A stretch of 21,924 bases of DNA from CAYTSA01 sp964440345 (GTDB lineage Bacteria; Desulfobacterota; Desulfovibrionia; Desulfovibrionales; Desulfovibrionaceae), in assembly GCA_964440345.1 (NCBI GenBank), contig CAYTSA010000066.1, positions 1 through 21,924 of the forward strand, read 5' to 3'. Positions 1-7,110 of this stretch are shown here, one piece after another; position 1 is the first letter of the stretch; every line of letters starts with the position of its first letter. The notes beneath the pieces are model-generated. The model did no database searches. It was not told the origin of the DNA and saw only the letters and a list, made by a program, of their open reading frames with translations. The position numbers were made by a program, and so were the translations under genes.

Positions 1-1316
1 GGCGCGTTTATCTGCACTCGCTGCTGGGCAATGGTGTCGCCAAAAGCGTGGTTCACGCCGCCGGTCCAGCCCTGGCCGTTCATCAGGCCGTAGTAGCCCA
101 GGGTGAGCATGGGCGCGATGTTGTTGCGGTAAACGCGGTCCACATACACATCCACAGCGTTCACGTTCACCGTATTCAAGGCCAGGGAGCGGTAGCCGTT
201 GCGGGAAAGGAACAGTCCGGCTGCGCCCAGTTCCAGCCGGGGTTGCAAGTCCGGCAAGGCCGCCTGGGCTGTGGTTGACCCTGTCAACTCGGCTTTGTCC
301 AGGGCAACGAATCCCTTGCGCACTGTCACGCCATAAGTCTTGCCCGGAGTGAAGTTTCCGGCCAGAATGGCTGTTCGGCCGTCCGCAGTGACATGAAAAT
401 CCGTTTGCGGCTGTATTTCCAGATGCTTCTTCAATTCCCGGCCGTCAATTGGCGCGGAAAATTCAAGCACGATTTCAGGTTCGTTGACGCCCTGGCCGAA
501 GACCTTTTCCACATGCAGCACCGGGTCCCAGGTCAGTGTCAGCTGCTTTGTTGCTGGCTGTAGAAGCTGCACATCGCTGTCATAGGGGGTCAGCTCCGGC
601 CCTATGCGCAGTTCATAGGTACGCGGCGGCCCTGTTTTGTCCACAGGATCGGACACAAAGCCCAGATGCGAATCAATCCATGTGGATGTGACCGCCAGGG
701 GAACTGTGCTGTTGCCGCTCAGTCTGGCCAGGGTCAGATTGCGGGCCAGAATCTCCGGGTCCACCTGGGCGTTGAACTCTACGAAGCCGCCTACGCGGGT
801 CTTGTCCGCGGGGTCGCCGTGCTGCGGCTGGGGTTGCAGTGTTATTTGCACCACGCGAAAATCGCCTGTGGCTATCTGCAGCGAATCGTCGCCAACAAAC
901 TGCATGTCAGGGCCGGCCAGTTTTTCTGCGTCCAGCTCCACCGTATACACCGTGCCGTAGCGCAGGGGCTGGGCGGCCAGAAAGGCGAGCCGGTAAGGGT
1001 TGGTCCACAGCCATTGGCCATCGGCATGCGGCTTCAGGCTGACCAGGCTTTGCGCCGGGTCCAGCGGCCCTGCTGCAGGGTCCCCCACCGGCTGGTTAAA
1101 GACCACGCGCAGCTCACGCCGGCTCTTCATGTCCAAGGCGGCGTCGGTTACCCTCAGCTCATTGCCCGCGGCTTCGCGCTCCTGTTCCTTCTGCGGCGTT
1201 GCCTTTTGCCCATCCGGGCCGGAGAGCAGCATCACCCCCTGCACCGCCACAATGCACAGTAATATGATAATTATAATGTTTTTTGCGGAAGACGCTACGG
1301 GGCGGGGTTCTGTCAT
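1..1316 (-). CDS. alpha-2-macroglobulin family protein, N-terminal part (cut by window edge)
   Basis: The frame stays open from ATG at 1316 to the first base of the window, giving about 438 codons of a protein that continues outside. Family members are usually 1500-1900 residues and sit in the periplasm, where they are thought to trap proteases, often next to a penicillin-binding protein. The N-terminus has a short polar stretch, then a hydrophobic run (IIIIILLCIVAVQGVMLL, about residues 14-31). I see no clear lipobox, so this looks like a membrane anchor or signal peptide. The family signature lies in the MG-type segments: LRVVFNQPV early on, 'W..PYRLAFLAAQPLRYGTVY' and, near the window edge, 'GLFLSRNGYRSLALNTVNV' followed by VDRVYRNN. 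The thioester region lies outside the window. AGGAG sits 9 nt before the ATG. The gene follows miaA by 86 nt on the same strand. Family call is fairly sure; full length and partner genes cannot be judged here. Confidence 0.82.
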   Translation of the reverse strand, partial: MTEPRPVASSAKNIIIIILLCIVAVQGVMLLSGPDGQKATPQKEQEREAAGNELRVTDAALDMKSRRELRVVFNQPVGDPAAGPLDPAQSLVSLKPHADGQWLWTNPYRLAFLAAQPLRYGTVYTVELDAEKLAGPDMQFVGDDSLQIATGDFRVVQITLQPQPQHGDPADKTRVGGFVEFNAQVDPEILARNLTLARLSGNSTVPLAVTSTWIDSHLGFVSDPVDKTGPPRTYELRIGPELTPYDSDVQLLQPATKQLTLTWDPVLHVEKVFGQGVNEPEIVLEFSAPIDGRELKKHLEIQPQTDFHVTADGRTAILAGNFTPGKTYGVTVRKGFVALDKAELTGSTTAQAALPDLQPRLELGAAGLFLSRNGYRSLALNTVNVNAVDVYVDRVYRNNIAPMLTLGYYGLMNGQGWTGGVNHAFGDTIAQQRVQINA

Positions 1317-1402
1317 GGCGTATTACTCCTGCGCTTTTACGCGGAATGATGAGTGGAAAAGACAACGTAAAACACTCTACCCTATTTGCAATGCTGTTGT
1401 CA

Positions 1403-2341
1403 TCATTCCAGAAACGAACGTGCAGCGGCGATCATGGCCTCCACCTGCTGCGGCGCTACCCACTGCACGTCTTTTTCCTTGCGAAACCAGGTGAACTGCC
1501 GCTTGGCGTAGGCCCGGGTGTTGCGCAGCCAGCGGTCCTTTGCCTCGTCCAGGCTCAGCTGCCCGCGCAAATGGGCCAACAACTCGGCGCAGCCAATGCC
1601 GGACCAGCCCGGCGCCTGCGGGTCCGGACAGCGGGCCCAGGCCCGTCGGGCCTCTTCCAGCGCGCCCTGGGCCAGCATCTGGTCTATGCGCGCGGCCAGC
1701 CTGGGCTCCAGCTCATCCATGGTTACATGCACGCCCAACTTCAGCCCTGCAAACCGCGGGGGCAGACCGGGCTGTCTGTGCCACCAGGAAAGAGGCCGGC
1801 CCGTGCCCCTGAACACCTCCAGCCCGCGCAGCGTGCGCTGGGTGTCGTTGGGGTGCACGCGGGCCGCCCACTCCGGGTCCGCCTGCTCCAGCTCCTTGCG
1901 CAGCTCTGGCAACCCCTTGCCGGCCAGGTCTATGTCCAGTTTTGTAGACACATCCTCTGGCACGGGGGGAATGGGCGCCAGCCCCGCCAGCAAAGCACGC
2001 ACATACAGCCCCGCGCCGCCGACAAGTATGGGCGTTCCGCCAGCAGCCAGCACGTCGTCCGCGGCGTTTCCAGCCATGTCCGCAAACCTTCCGGCCGTAA
2101 TTTTTTCCTGGCAGTCCAGAAAACCGAATAAATGATGCGGGCAGCTGGCCTGCTCTTCAGGCGAAGGCTGGGCGGTGATGATGGGAAAATCAGCGTAGAC
2201 TTGGCGGGAGTCGCAATTGACTACCTGACCGGCAAAGGCATTCGCCAGCCCCAGGGAGGCCGCAGTCTTGCCTGCGCCAGTGGGGCCCAGCAGGCAGATG
2301 ATGCGGCGAGGTTTGGAATGGTCAATGGATTCAGGAATCAA
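1403..2341 (-). CDS. miaA: tRNA dimethylallyltransferase
   Basis: This enzyme transfers a dimethylallyl group from DMAPP to N6 of A37 in tRNAs that read UNN codons, the first step to ms2i6A; it acts in the cytoplasm. The product is 312 aa, normal for the family. The P-loop GPTGAGKT is at residues 19-26, DSRQVY (the substrate-binding 'DSxQvY' motif) at 44-49, and the C-terminal RNTRAYAKRQFTWFR pattern is typical of MiaA. The start is a TTG that overlaps the end of coaD by 11 nt. There is no ATG or GTG close by and no clear Shine-Dalgarno, so translation is probably coupled to coaD. The exact start is the weakest part of the call. Third gene of the rsmD-coaD-miaA run. Confidence 0.95.
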   Translation of the reverse strand: MIPESIDHSKPRRIICLLGPTGAGKTAASLGLANAFAGQVVNCDSRQVYADFPIITAQPSPEEQASCPHHLFGFLDCQEKITAGRFADMAGNAADDVLAAGGTPILVGGAGLYVRALLAGLAPIPPVPEDVSTKLDIDLAGKGLPELRKELEQADPEWAARVHPNDTQRTLRGLEVFRGTGRPLSWWHRQPGLPPRFAGLKLGVHVTMDELEPRLAARIDQMLAQGALEEARRAWARCPDPQAPGWSGIGCAELLAHLRGQLSLDEAKDRWLRNTRAYAKRQFTWFRKEKDVQWVAPQQVEAMIAAARSFLE

Positions 2342-2834
2342 AACCGTAGCGTTCGCGCAGAGCCAAGTAGACGTTGTCCGGCACCAGGCCGCGCACTTCC
2401 CCGCCGACCCGGGCCGCCTCCTTGATGATGGTGGAGCTAATGTACAGCCAGCGATAATCAGTAATCAAAAACACAGTCTGGATTTCCCGGTTCAGCTTGC
2501 GGTTCATCAGCGCCATTTGGAATTCATATTCAAAGTCGGAGACAGCGCGCATGCCGCGAAGAATGGCCTGGGCGCCGCGATTGGCCACATACTCCACCAA
2601 CAAGCCGTGAAAAGACTCCACTGTGATGTTGGGGTAGCCGTTCAGGGCTTCTTTGGCCATGGCCACCCGCTCGTCCAGGGTAAACAGCGGCTGTTTGGGG
2701 GTTTCTCTGGCTACGGCCAGGATGATATGCTGGAATATTCCCAGCCCGCGCTTGATCAGGCTAACGTGGCCGAAGGTCAGGGGGTCAAATGTTCCGGGGT
2801 AGATTGCAAGTTTTCCTGGCTGGTTGTCGTCCAT
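2331..2834 (-). CDS. coaD: phosphopantetheine adenylyltransferase
   Basis: PPAT transfers AMP from ATP to 4'-phosphopantetheine, the penultimate step of coenzyme A synthesis. The product is 167 aa; the family is about 160. Visible motifs are YPGTFDP (residues 12-18), the nucleotidyltransferase T-x-G-H signature TFGH (20-23), RGMRAVSDFEYE (93-104) and ISSTIIKE (132-139). The ATG has an AGGA about 8 nt upstream. The first 58 nt lie inside the 3' end of rsmD in another frame, and the last 11 nt overlap miaA, so the three genes are very likely one transcript. Confidence 0.96.
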   Translation of the reverse strand: MDDNQPGKLAIYPGTFDPLTFGHVSLIKRGLGIFQHIILAVARETPKQPLFTLDERVAMAKEALNGYPNITVESFHGLLVEYVANRGAQAILRGMRAVSDFEYEFQMALMNRKLNREIQTVFLITDYRWLYISSTIIKEAARVGGEVRGLVPDNVYLALRERYGFDS

Positions 2835-3382
2835 AGCACTATCCTGGTTTGTCCGTAAGTTTTGTCCGCAACGCCCTCCAGGCCAGAGTGCATGGTTTCC
2901 GGGTCCATGTCCAGCCCGGCTTCCACTTCAGCCAGCAGAAACCCGCCCCGGACCAGCCATCCCCGGCCCGCTACAGCCCGCAGCGCCGGCGCCAGCAGGT
3001 CCTTGCCGTAAGGGGGATCGATGCAGACCAGGTCAAACGGCGCTTCCGGCCGCCTGTCCAGCCAGGGAAACACGTCCCCGGCAACCACCTGAACCCGCCC
3101 GCGGGCCACGCCCAGCGCCAGCGCGTTCTTCTGGATACACTGAGCCGCCTTGCGGCTCTTCTCCACAAACACGGCCAGGGCCGCGCCGCGGGACAAGGCC
3201 TCGAACCCCAAAGAGCCGCTGCCTGCAAACAAATCGAGCACCCGCGCCCCAGCCGGGTCAAACCCGCGGGCCAGCAGCATGGAAAAGACCGCCTCGCGAA
3301 CCTTTCCCGTGGCCGGCCGATAGCCCGGCCCCTCCACAGTGGCCAGCACACGGCCGCGGTATTCGCCAGATATGATGCGCAT
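2777..3382 (-). CDS. rsmD: 16S rRNA (guanine(966)-N(2))-methyltransferase
   Basis: RsmD methylates G966 of 16S rRNA using S-adenosylmethionine. The SAM-binding motif DLFAGSGSLG is at residues 50-59 and the N6/N2-methyltransferase catalytic motif DPPY at 122-125. The N-terminus MRIISGEYRGR is typical of the family, which supports the ATG at 3382. A GGGA lies about 9 nt before it. A TTG eight codons further upstream (3406) has no Shine-Dalgarno and would add residues the family lacks. The product is 201 aa. The C-terminal tail after 'KTYGQTRIVLW' runs 58 nt over the start of coaD. Next to coaD in many proteobacteria. Confidence 0.94.
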   Translation of the reverse strand: MRIISGEYRGRVLATVEGPGYRPATGKVREAVFSMLLARGFDPAGARVLDLFAGSGSLGFEALSRGAALAVFVEKSRKAAQCIQKNALALGVARGRVQVVAGDVFPWLDRRPEAPFDLVCIDPPYGKDLLAPALRAVAGRGWLVRGGFLLAEVEAGLDMDPETMHSGLEGVADKTYGQTRIVLWTTTSQENLQSTPEHLTP

Positions 3383-3429
3383 AGGGTAACATCCCGAGAT
3401 AGACAATCTGAGGGGGAGGCCTCTGGCGG

Positions 3430-3459
3430 CTTAAGAACCTTTTGAAAAATGTTCTTAAG
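3430..3459. repeat. imperfect palindrome upstream of rsmD
   Basis: Arms CTTAAGAAC (3430-3438) and GTTCTTAAG (3451-3459) are perfect inverted repeats of 9 bp. After one mismatch the pairing continues with TTTT/AAAA towards the centre. No T-run follows on either strand that would make a classic terminator. It lies in the AT-rich stretch between rsmD and the toxin-antitoxin remnant. It could be the core of a dispersed intergenic repeat or a protein-binding site. Confidence 0.6.
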
Positions 3460-3471
3460 AATCTCCAAAAC

Positions 3472-3491
3472 TTTTTAAGAGGTCTTAAAAA
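3472..3491. repeat. AT-rich perfect palindrome
   Basis: TTTTTAAGA (3472-3480) and TCTTAAAAA (3483-3491) form a perfect 9-bp inverted repeat around a 2-nt centre. The AAGA core is shared with the neighbouring palindrome at 3430-3459. Read on the minus strand, between the two palindromes sits AAAGTTTTGGAG (3463-3474), a motif that recurs on the plus strand as AAAGTTTTGGGG at 6961-6972. Function unknown. Confidence 0.55.
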
Positions 3492-3533
3492 CGAGAAGTT
3501 AGTGTTTGGGATTTATACTTTGCCGTCTCAGTA

Positions 3534-3728
3534 TTAAAAATGTTTGGAAAGACCAGCTTGCTTTAAAATAGTATTCGCCAAATAATAGTCTCATATCGTA
3601 ATAGGCACTGCAAATCGTTTAAAAGCAATTGGGCTAAACCATATCTCGTGGCTGCCTTTAGCCTGTCTTACCCTGTAACATCCGGCTGATTCCAAAAGCC
3701 GGCGCAACTCGTAATAAAGCTTACCCAT
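3534..3728 (-). pseudogene. HicA-like toxin, interrupted by an in-frame TGA
   Basis: An ATG at 3728 opens a frame of 45 codons that ends at TGA (3591-3593). The same frame continues for 18 more codons to a TAA at 3534-3536. The first part shows the HicA/YcfA signature: LRRLLESAGCYRVRQAKGSH (GSH being the catalytic histidine region), EIWFSP and KRFAVPITI. The part after the stop, LANTILKQAGLSKHF, is the conserved C-terminal HicA helix. Conservation on both sides in one frame suggests a single substitution, for example CGA (Arg) to TGA. HicA toxins are small double-stranded-RNA-binding-fold mRNA interferases of about 60-75 aa, and 64 codons fits. The ATG lies inside the 3' end of the upstream antitoxin frame and follows a TGA in its own frame. 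A shortened 45-aa product would lack the C-terminal helix and is probably inactive. Confidence 0.75.
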
Positions 3729-3970
3729 TCACAGCCCGTGCTATAGATGGCTTTATGAGCAATGAAATCAAGCGGGATATCGTAAGCTTCTTCTTCCTGA
3801 AGGCATCCATTGAGTACCAGCAACTCAGGAACAAGGTCAGCTACAATTTCACATAATTCCTCGAATGAATCAGCTTGTGCGCACAGTCCAGGAACATCTT
3901 CGCTTGTAGCTATCCAAGCTTGGGATTCCTTTCGCCACTCTGCATCAATTGTATATGACTGTAACTGCAT
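3668..3970 (-). CDS. DUF1902 / HicB-like antitoxin
   Basis: This 100-aa protein has the DUF1902 pattern: an N-terminal beta-strand, then WRKESQAWIATSEDVPGL, then SFEELCEIVADLVPELLVLNG. It is a HicB-type partially RNase-H-like fold that neutralises HicA toxins. The ATG is preceded by GAGGA at good spacing. The last 20 or so residues (after IAHKAIYSTG) overlap the toxin gene and are rich in W, F and C, not typical of the family. The toxin ATG is directly preceded by a TGA in the toxin frame, so a one-base indel in the antitoxin tail may have removed its original stop. The region is more AT-rich than its neighbours, consistent with horizontal acquisition. Family call is solid; a working antitoxin is only likely. 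Confidence 0.75.
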   Translation of the reverse strand: MQLQSYTIDAEWRKESQAWIATSEDVPGLCAQADSFEELCEIVADLVPELLVLNGCLQEEEAYDIPLDFIAHKAIYSTGCEWVSFITSCAGFWNQPDVTG

Positions 3971-3999
3971 AGCAATTTCCTCACAGTTTAAATTGACCC

Positions 4000-4022
4000 A
4001 TATACTTCATTAAAGAGTATAT
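4000..4022 (-). promoter_or_regulatory. candidate operator/promoter of the toxin-antitoxin pair
   Basis: ATATACT (4000-4006) and AGTATAT (4016-4022) form a perfect 7-bp inverted repeat with a 9-nt spacer, 30-52 nt upstream of the antitoxin ATG. Read on the minus strand, the same stretch holds a TTGGAT and, 16 nt later, TATATG, a weak sigma70-like pair. Toxin-antitoxin operons are commonly repressed through palindromes that overlap the promoter. The palindrome is seen; its role is inference. Confidence 0.5.
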
Positions 4023-4052
4023 CCAAAGAGTTTTGGCTGCACAATACGCCCC

Positions 4053-5663
4053 CTACATCTCAGAAATCAGCCGCGTCAGCTCCGCGTTCACTTCCAGCAG
4101 CCGGTCGCGCAGGTCGGCCTGGTCCACCCAATTCTTGCTCTCCAGCTCGGCCAGGCGGGATTTCAGTTCTTCCAGCCGCTGCTCGCTTTCGCCCACCAGG
4201 TAGGGCCAGTCTATGCGCGGCCGCACCCGGTCCGGGTCCGGCCCGGTCATGTTCACCACGTCTCCGGCCTCCAGCACGCATTCTTCCAGATATTCCGGTA
4301 TGTACACGCGCAGGCCGAACTTGTCTCGAATGACGTCGGCCAAGGTTTTCTGAGCCGAATGCTCTCCGTGCACCAGAAATATTTTCATTTCCGGCCGGCT
4401 GAAGTTCTCCAGCCATTGCAGAATCTGGCTCTGCCCGGCGTGAGCGGAAAAACCGCCAATGGTGTATATTTTCGCGTTCACCTGCACGTCCTCCCCAAAT
4501 ATCCGCAAGCTTTGCGCGCCGTCCACCAGCTTGCGGCCGGGCGTGCCCCGGGCCTGGAAGCCCACAAAAACCACGCTGGCGCCGGATTTCCACAAATTGT
4601 GCCGTAGGTGGTGCTTGATGCGGCCGGCGTTGCACATGCCGCTGGCTGAAATGACAATGGCCGGGCCGGGCGTGGAGTTGATCTCCATGGACTCCTCCGT
4701 GCGCAACGTAAAGCGCAGGTTCGGCAACTCCAGCGGGTTCTCGCCCTTAGCCAGCAGGGCTGTGGTCTCGGCGTCGAAGAATTCCGGATGGTTCTTGAAC
4801 ACCTCTGTGGCGCGGATGGCCATGGGGCTGTCCACGTAGACCGGCATGTCTTCCGGCAGCTTGCCCTCCCGGTGCAGCAGGTACAGCGTGTAGATCATCT
4901 CCTGGGTGCGCTCCACGGCAAAGGCCGGGATGATGACCTTTTCCCCGTGCTCGTAGCTGTACAGCACGGCCTGGGCCAGTTCACCGCGGCTGGTGGATTC
5001 GTCCTTGTGGTCGCGGTTGCCGTAGGTGGATTCCAGAAACAGGTAATCAGTGGGGTGACCCTGGCTGGGGTCGCGCAGAAACAGCTGGTCCGGCCGGCCC
5101 AGGTCGCCGGAAAAGGTCAGCTTGGTGGTCTTGCCGTCCTCCGTGGCTGTAACCTCGATGAAAGCAGACCCCAGAATGTGCCCGGCGTCATAATAGGTCA
5201 CAGTCAGGCCCGGAACAGGCTCAAACGATTTACCGTATTCCACTGGCGCGAACAGACTGGCCGCCTGCAGGGCGTCCTCCTGGGTGTACAGCGGCTCTAC
5301 AGGCTTTTTGCCCTTGCGCCGGGCCTTGCGGTTTTGCCACTCGGCCTCCATCTCCTGAATGTGCGCGCTGTCCAGCAGCATGATCTCCAGCAGCTCCTGG
5401 GTGGGCAATGTGGCGTACACCGGGCCGGAAAAGCCCCTCTTCACCAACCTGGGCAAGAGCCCTGAGTGGTCTATGTGCGCGTGGGTCAGCAGCACGCAGT
5501 CCAGCCTGGCCGCGCCGTATTCGCTGTCGTTCAGATTGCGGGCGTCTATCTCGCGGTTGCCCTGGTGCATGCCGCAGTCCACGGCCACGCGCCTGCCTTC
5601 CACTTCTAGTATGTAGCAGGAGCCGGTCACCGTCTGCGCGGCGCCCAGAAAACGGACTTTCAT
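4053..5663 (-). CDS. beta-CASP metallo-beta-lactamase fold RNase-like protein
   Basis: This 536-aa protein belongs to the CPSF/Ysh1-like group of metallo-beta-lactamases (COG1236 type), predicted RNA-processing exonucleases. The zinc motif HAHIDH is at residues 61-66. The N-terminus (MKVRFLGAAQTVTGSCY) is the usual one for these proteins. Further motifs are DAGHILGSAF, the beta-CASP entry 'FLESTYGNRDH', PAFAVERTQEMIY, 'ISASGMCNAGRIKHHL' and FLVHGEHSAQ (last histidine motif). A charged, probably coiled-coil tail of about 60 residues ends the protein, longer than the catalytic core needs. ATG 5663 has GGGGGAAG close upstream; an ATG nine codons earlier lacks it. It follows the glycosyltransferase gene by 59 nt and may share its transcript. 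Confidence 0.88.
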   Translation of the reverse strand: MKVRFLGAAQTVTGSCYILEVEGRRVAVDCGMHQGNREIDARNLNDSEYGAARLDCVLLTHAHIDHSGLLPRLVKRGFSGPVYATLPTQELLEIMLLDSAHIQEMEAEWQNRKARRKGKKPVEPLYTQEDALQAASLFAPVEYGKSFEPVPGLTVTYYDAGHILGSAFIEVTATEDGKTTKLTFSGDLGRPDQLFLRDPSQGHPTDYLFLESTYGNRDHKDESTSRGELAQAVLYSYEHGEKVIIPAFAVERTQEMIYTLYLLHREGKLPEDMPVYVDSPMAIRATEVFKNHPEFFDAETTALLAKGENPLELPNLRFTLRTEESMEINSTPGPAIVISASGMCNAGRIKHHLRHNLWKSGASVVFVGFQARGTPGRKLVDGAQSLRIFGEDVQVNAKIYTIGGFSAHAGQSQILQWLENFSRPEMKIFLVHGEHSAQKTLADVIRDKFGLRVYIPEYLEECVLEAGDVVNMTGPDPDRVRPRIDWPYLVGESEQRLEELKSRLAELESKNWVDQADLRDRLLEVNAELTRLISEM

Positions 5664-5722
5664 ATCTTCCCCCAAAAGAGTGTTTTGCAAAAGCTAGCGC
5701 AATGCTCCGCCATTGAAAAGCA

Positions 5723-6790
5723 TTACCGCGCCTGCACGCAATACCTGAAATACTCCAACAGCGCCTGAGCCTGACGGTCCTGATGAAACCGTTCACAGCA
5801 TGTCCGCCAGGCCGCGGTCTTCCAGGCCAGCACAGCCGCGTCGCCGGCCTGCAGCACCTTGCGCAGCGCCCGCTGCAACCTGTTCGGCCCCGGGTCCGGC
5901 GGGATAAGCAGGTCCGCGCACTCCTGGGGCCACAGCTCCGCCACGCCGCCCACGTTCCGGGCCAGGGGGACCAGCCCCTGGGCCATGGCCTCCAGCAGGG
6001 TGTTCGGCAACCCCTCGTCTAGAGACGGCAGCACGAAGACGTCGCTGCGCCGCAGCAGCTCGGCCACGTTGTGGGTGAACCCGTGGAAGGTTACCCGGTC
6101 CGCCAGCTCCACGGCCTTGGCGTGCCGGGCCAGCCCCTCGGCCAGGGGGCCGGTTCCGGCCACGTCCCAGGAGAAGTCAAGTCCCGCGCTCTTCAGGCCG
6201 GACAGAGCGTCCAGCACGTCGGCGTGGCCCTTGTCCGCAGTCAGTTGGCTGGTGGTGACCAGCCGCAGCGGCCGGCGCACGCGCCTGGGCGGCTGCGGCG
6301 CCGGGTGCTTGCCCGTGTGAATCACCGTTAACCGATCCGGGTCCATGGCTGGAAACCGGGCCAGAAAACCATCCTTTATATACTGGCATGTGGTCAGAAA
6401 TCGCTGGCCTATGAGCCGCTGGTCAAGCCGCGCCCGGAAGGTGTTCTTCACGTCGCTGGGCAGGCCCAGTCGCTGAATGACCGGAATGCCCAGCAACCGG
6501 CCGGCTGCGCCAGCGCTGCGCAGGTCCTTGCCCACGTTCACCAGCACGGCCTGGACGCCCTGGCGCGAAAAATCTCGCACGAACCGGCCTACGGCCGCAG
6601 GATTGCCGTCAAAGCCGAAGCCGGCTTCCCGCGCGTCCAACCCCATGGCCAGCGCCCGCTCGATGAACGGCCCGGGCCGGCCGTAGACCACGGTCTCGCA
6701 GCCCAGCCCGTTCAGGCTGGCCGCGGCCTCCAGAGTCCAGGTTTTTACCCCGCCCCACTTGCGGGTGGAATTGACAAACGCAATACGCAT
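5723..6790 (-). CDS. GT4-family glycosyltransferase
   Basis: A 355-aa retaining glycosyltransferase with the GT-B fold. The N-terminal loop KWGGVKTW (residues 11-18) is the acceptor-domain glycine loop. VTTSQLTADKGH opens the nucleotide-sugar domain, followed by DVAGTGPL and FHGFTHNVAELLRRSDVFVLPS. The EX7E donor-binding motif is at E259 and E267 (EGLPNTLLE). No membrane segment is visible, so it acts at the cytoplasmic face, probably in lipopolysaccharide or other surface-glycan synthesis; the sugar and acceptor cannot be told. The Shine-Dalgarno is weak. It is divergent from a second GT4 enzyme at 7111. Confidence 0.87.
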   Translation of the reverse strand: MRIAFVNSTRKWGGVKTWTLEAAASLNGLGCETVVYGRPGPFIERALAMGLDAREAGFGFDGNPAAVGRFVRDFSRQGVQAVLVNVGKDLRSAGAAGRLLGIPVIQRLGLPSDVKNTFRARLDQRLIGQRFLTTCQYIKDGFLARFPAMDPDRLTVIHTGKHPAPQPPRRVRRPLRLVTTSQLTADKGHADVLDALSGLKSAGLDFSWDVAGTGPLAEGLARHAKAVELADRVTFHGFTHNVAELLRRSDVFVLPSLDEGLPNTLLEAMAQGLVPLARNVGGVAELWPQECADLLIPPDPGPNRLQRALRKVLQAGDAAVLAWKTAAWRTCCERFHQDRQAQALLEYFRYCVQAR

Positions 6791-7110
6791 GGCCCACGGC
6801 TATAGCGGCTGCAGGGCCGGCTGTCCACAGAGGATTTGTGGAAAGGCAAAAGGCTGTGGCGAGAAGGAAAAATTTGAAAAAGTTTCCCCTCTCGCGCTCT
6901 CCTTTTCAGAACTTTTCATTTTCCACGCTCCGCGTGGCAAGTGAGTGTATAAAAACCTACAAAGTTTTGGGGAAGGAGCTTTCCCCGGCAGCTCTTGTCT
7001 TTCCTTTCCTTGAGTTAGAGCATTTCAATCGTTAAATGCTATAACGTTTCTTTTGACAGCCCCCTGGCTATGGGCTAGCACGCTGTAGAATATTTTTTCC
7101 AGAGGTATTG
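6791..7110. other. divergent intergenic region between two glycosyltransferase genes
   Basis: No convincing coding sequence here. It holds A- and T-rich stretches, a small GC hairpin (CCACGC at 6923-6928, GCGTGG at 6932-6937, 3-nt loop, no T-run) and the sequence AAAGTTTTGGGG (6961-6972), which resembles AAAGTTTTGGAG on the other strand at 3463-3474. It must carry the promoters of both flanking genes; only a weak candidate is visible for the rightward one. Confidence 0.5.
7053..7081 (+). promoter_or_regulatory. possible sigma70 promoter of the rightward glycosyltransferase
   Basis: A perfect TTGACA (7053-7058) is followed after 17 nt by TAGCAC (7076-7081), a poor -10. A better -10-like TAGAAT lies at 7086-7091 but at the wrong distance from the TTGACA. 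Low confidence. Confidence 0.3.

Noticed and set aside
1283..2135. Plus-strand open frames opposite miaA
   Set aside because: Antisense shadows of miaA and the alpha-2-macroglobulin start; no domains.
6923..6937. Rho-independent terminator
   Set aside because: The stem is only 6 bp and is not followed by a T-run on either strand.
6838..7035. Small 65-codon plus-strand gene in the intergenic gap
   Set aside because: GTG start, no Shine-Dalgarno, no domain, low-complexity sequence.
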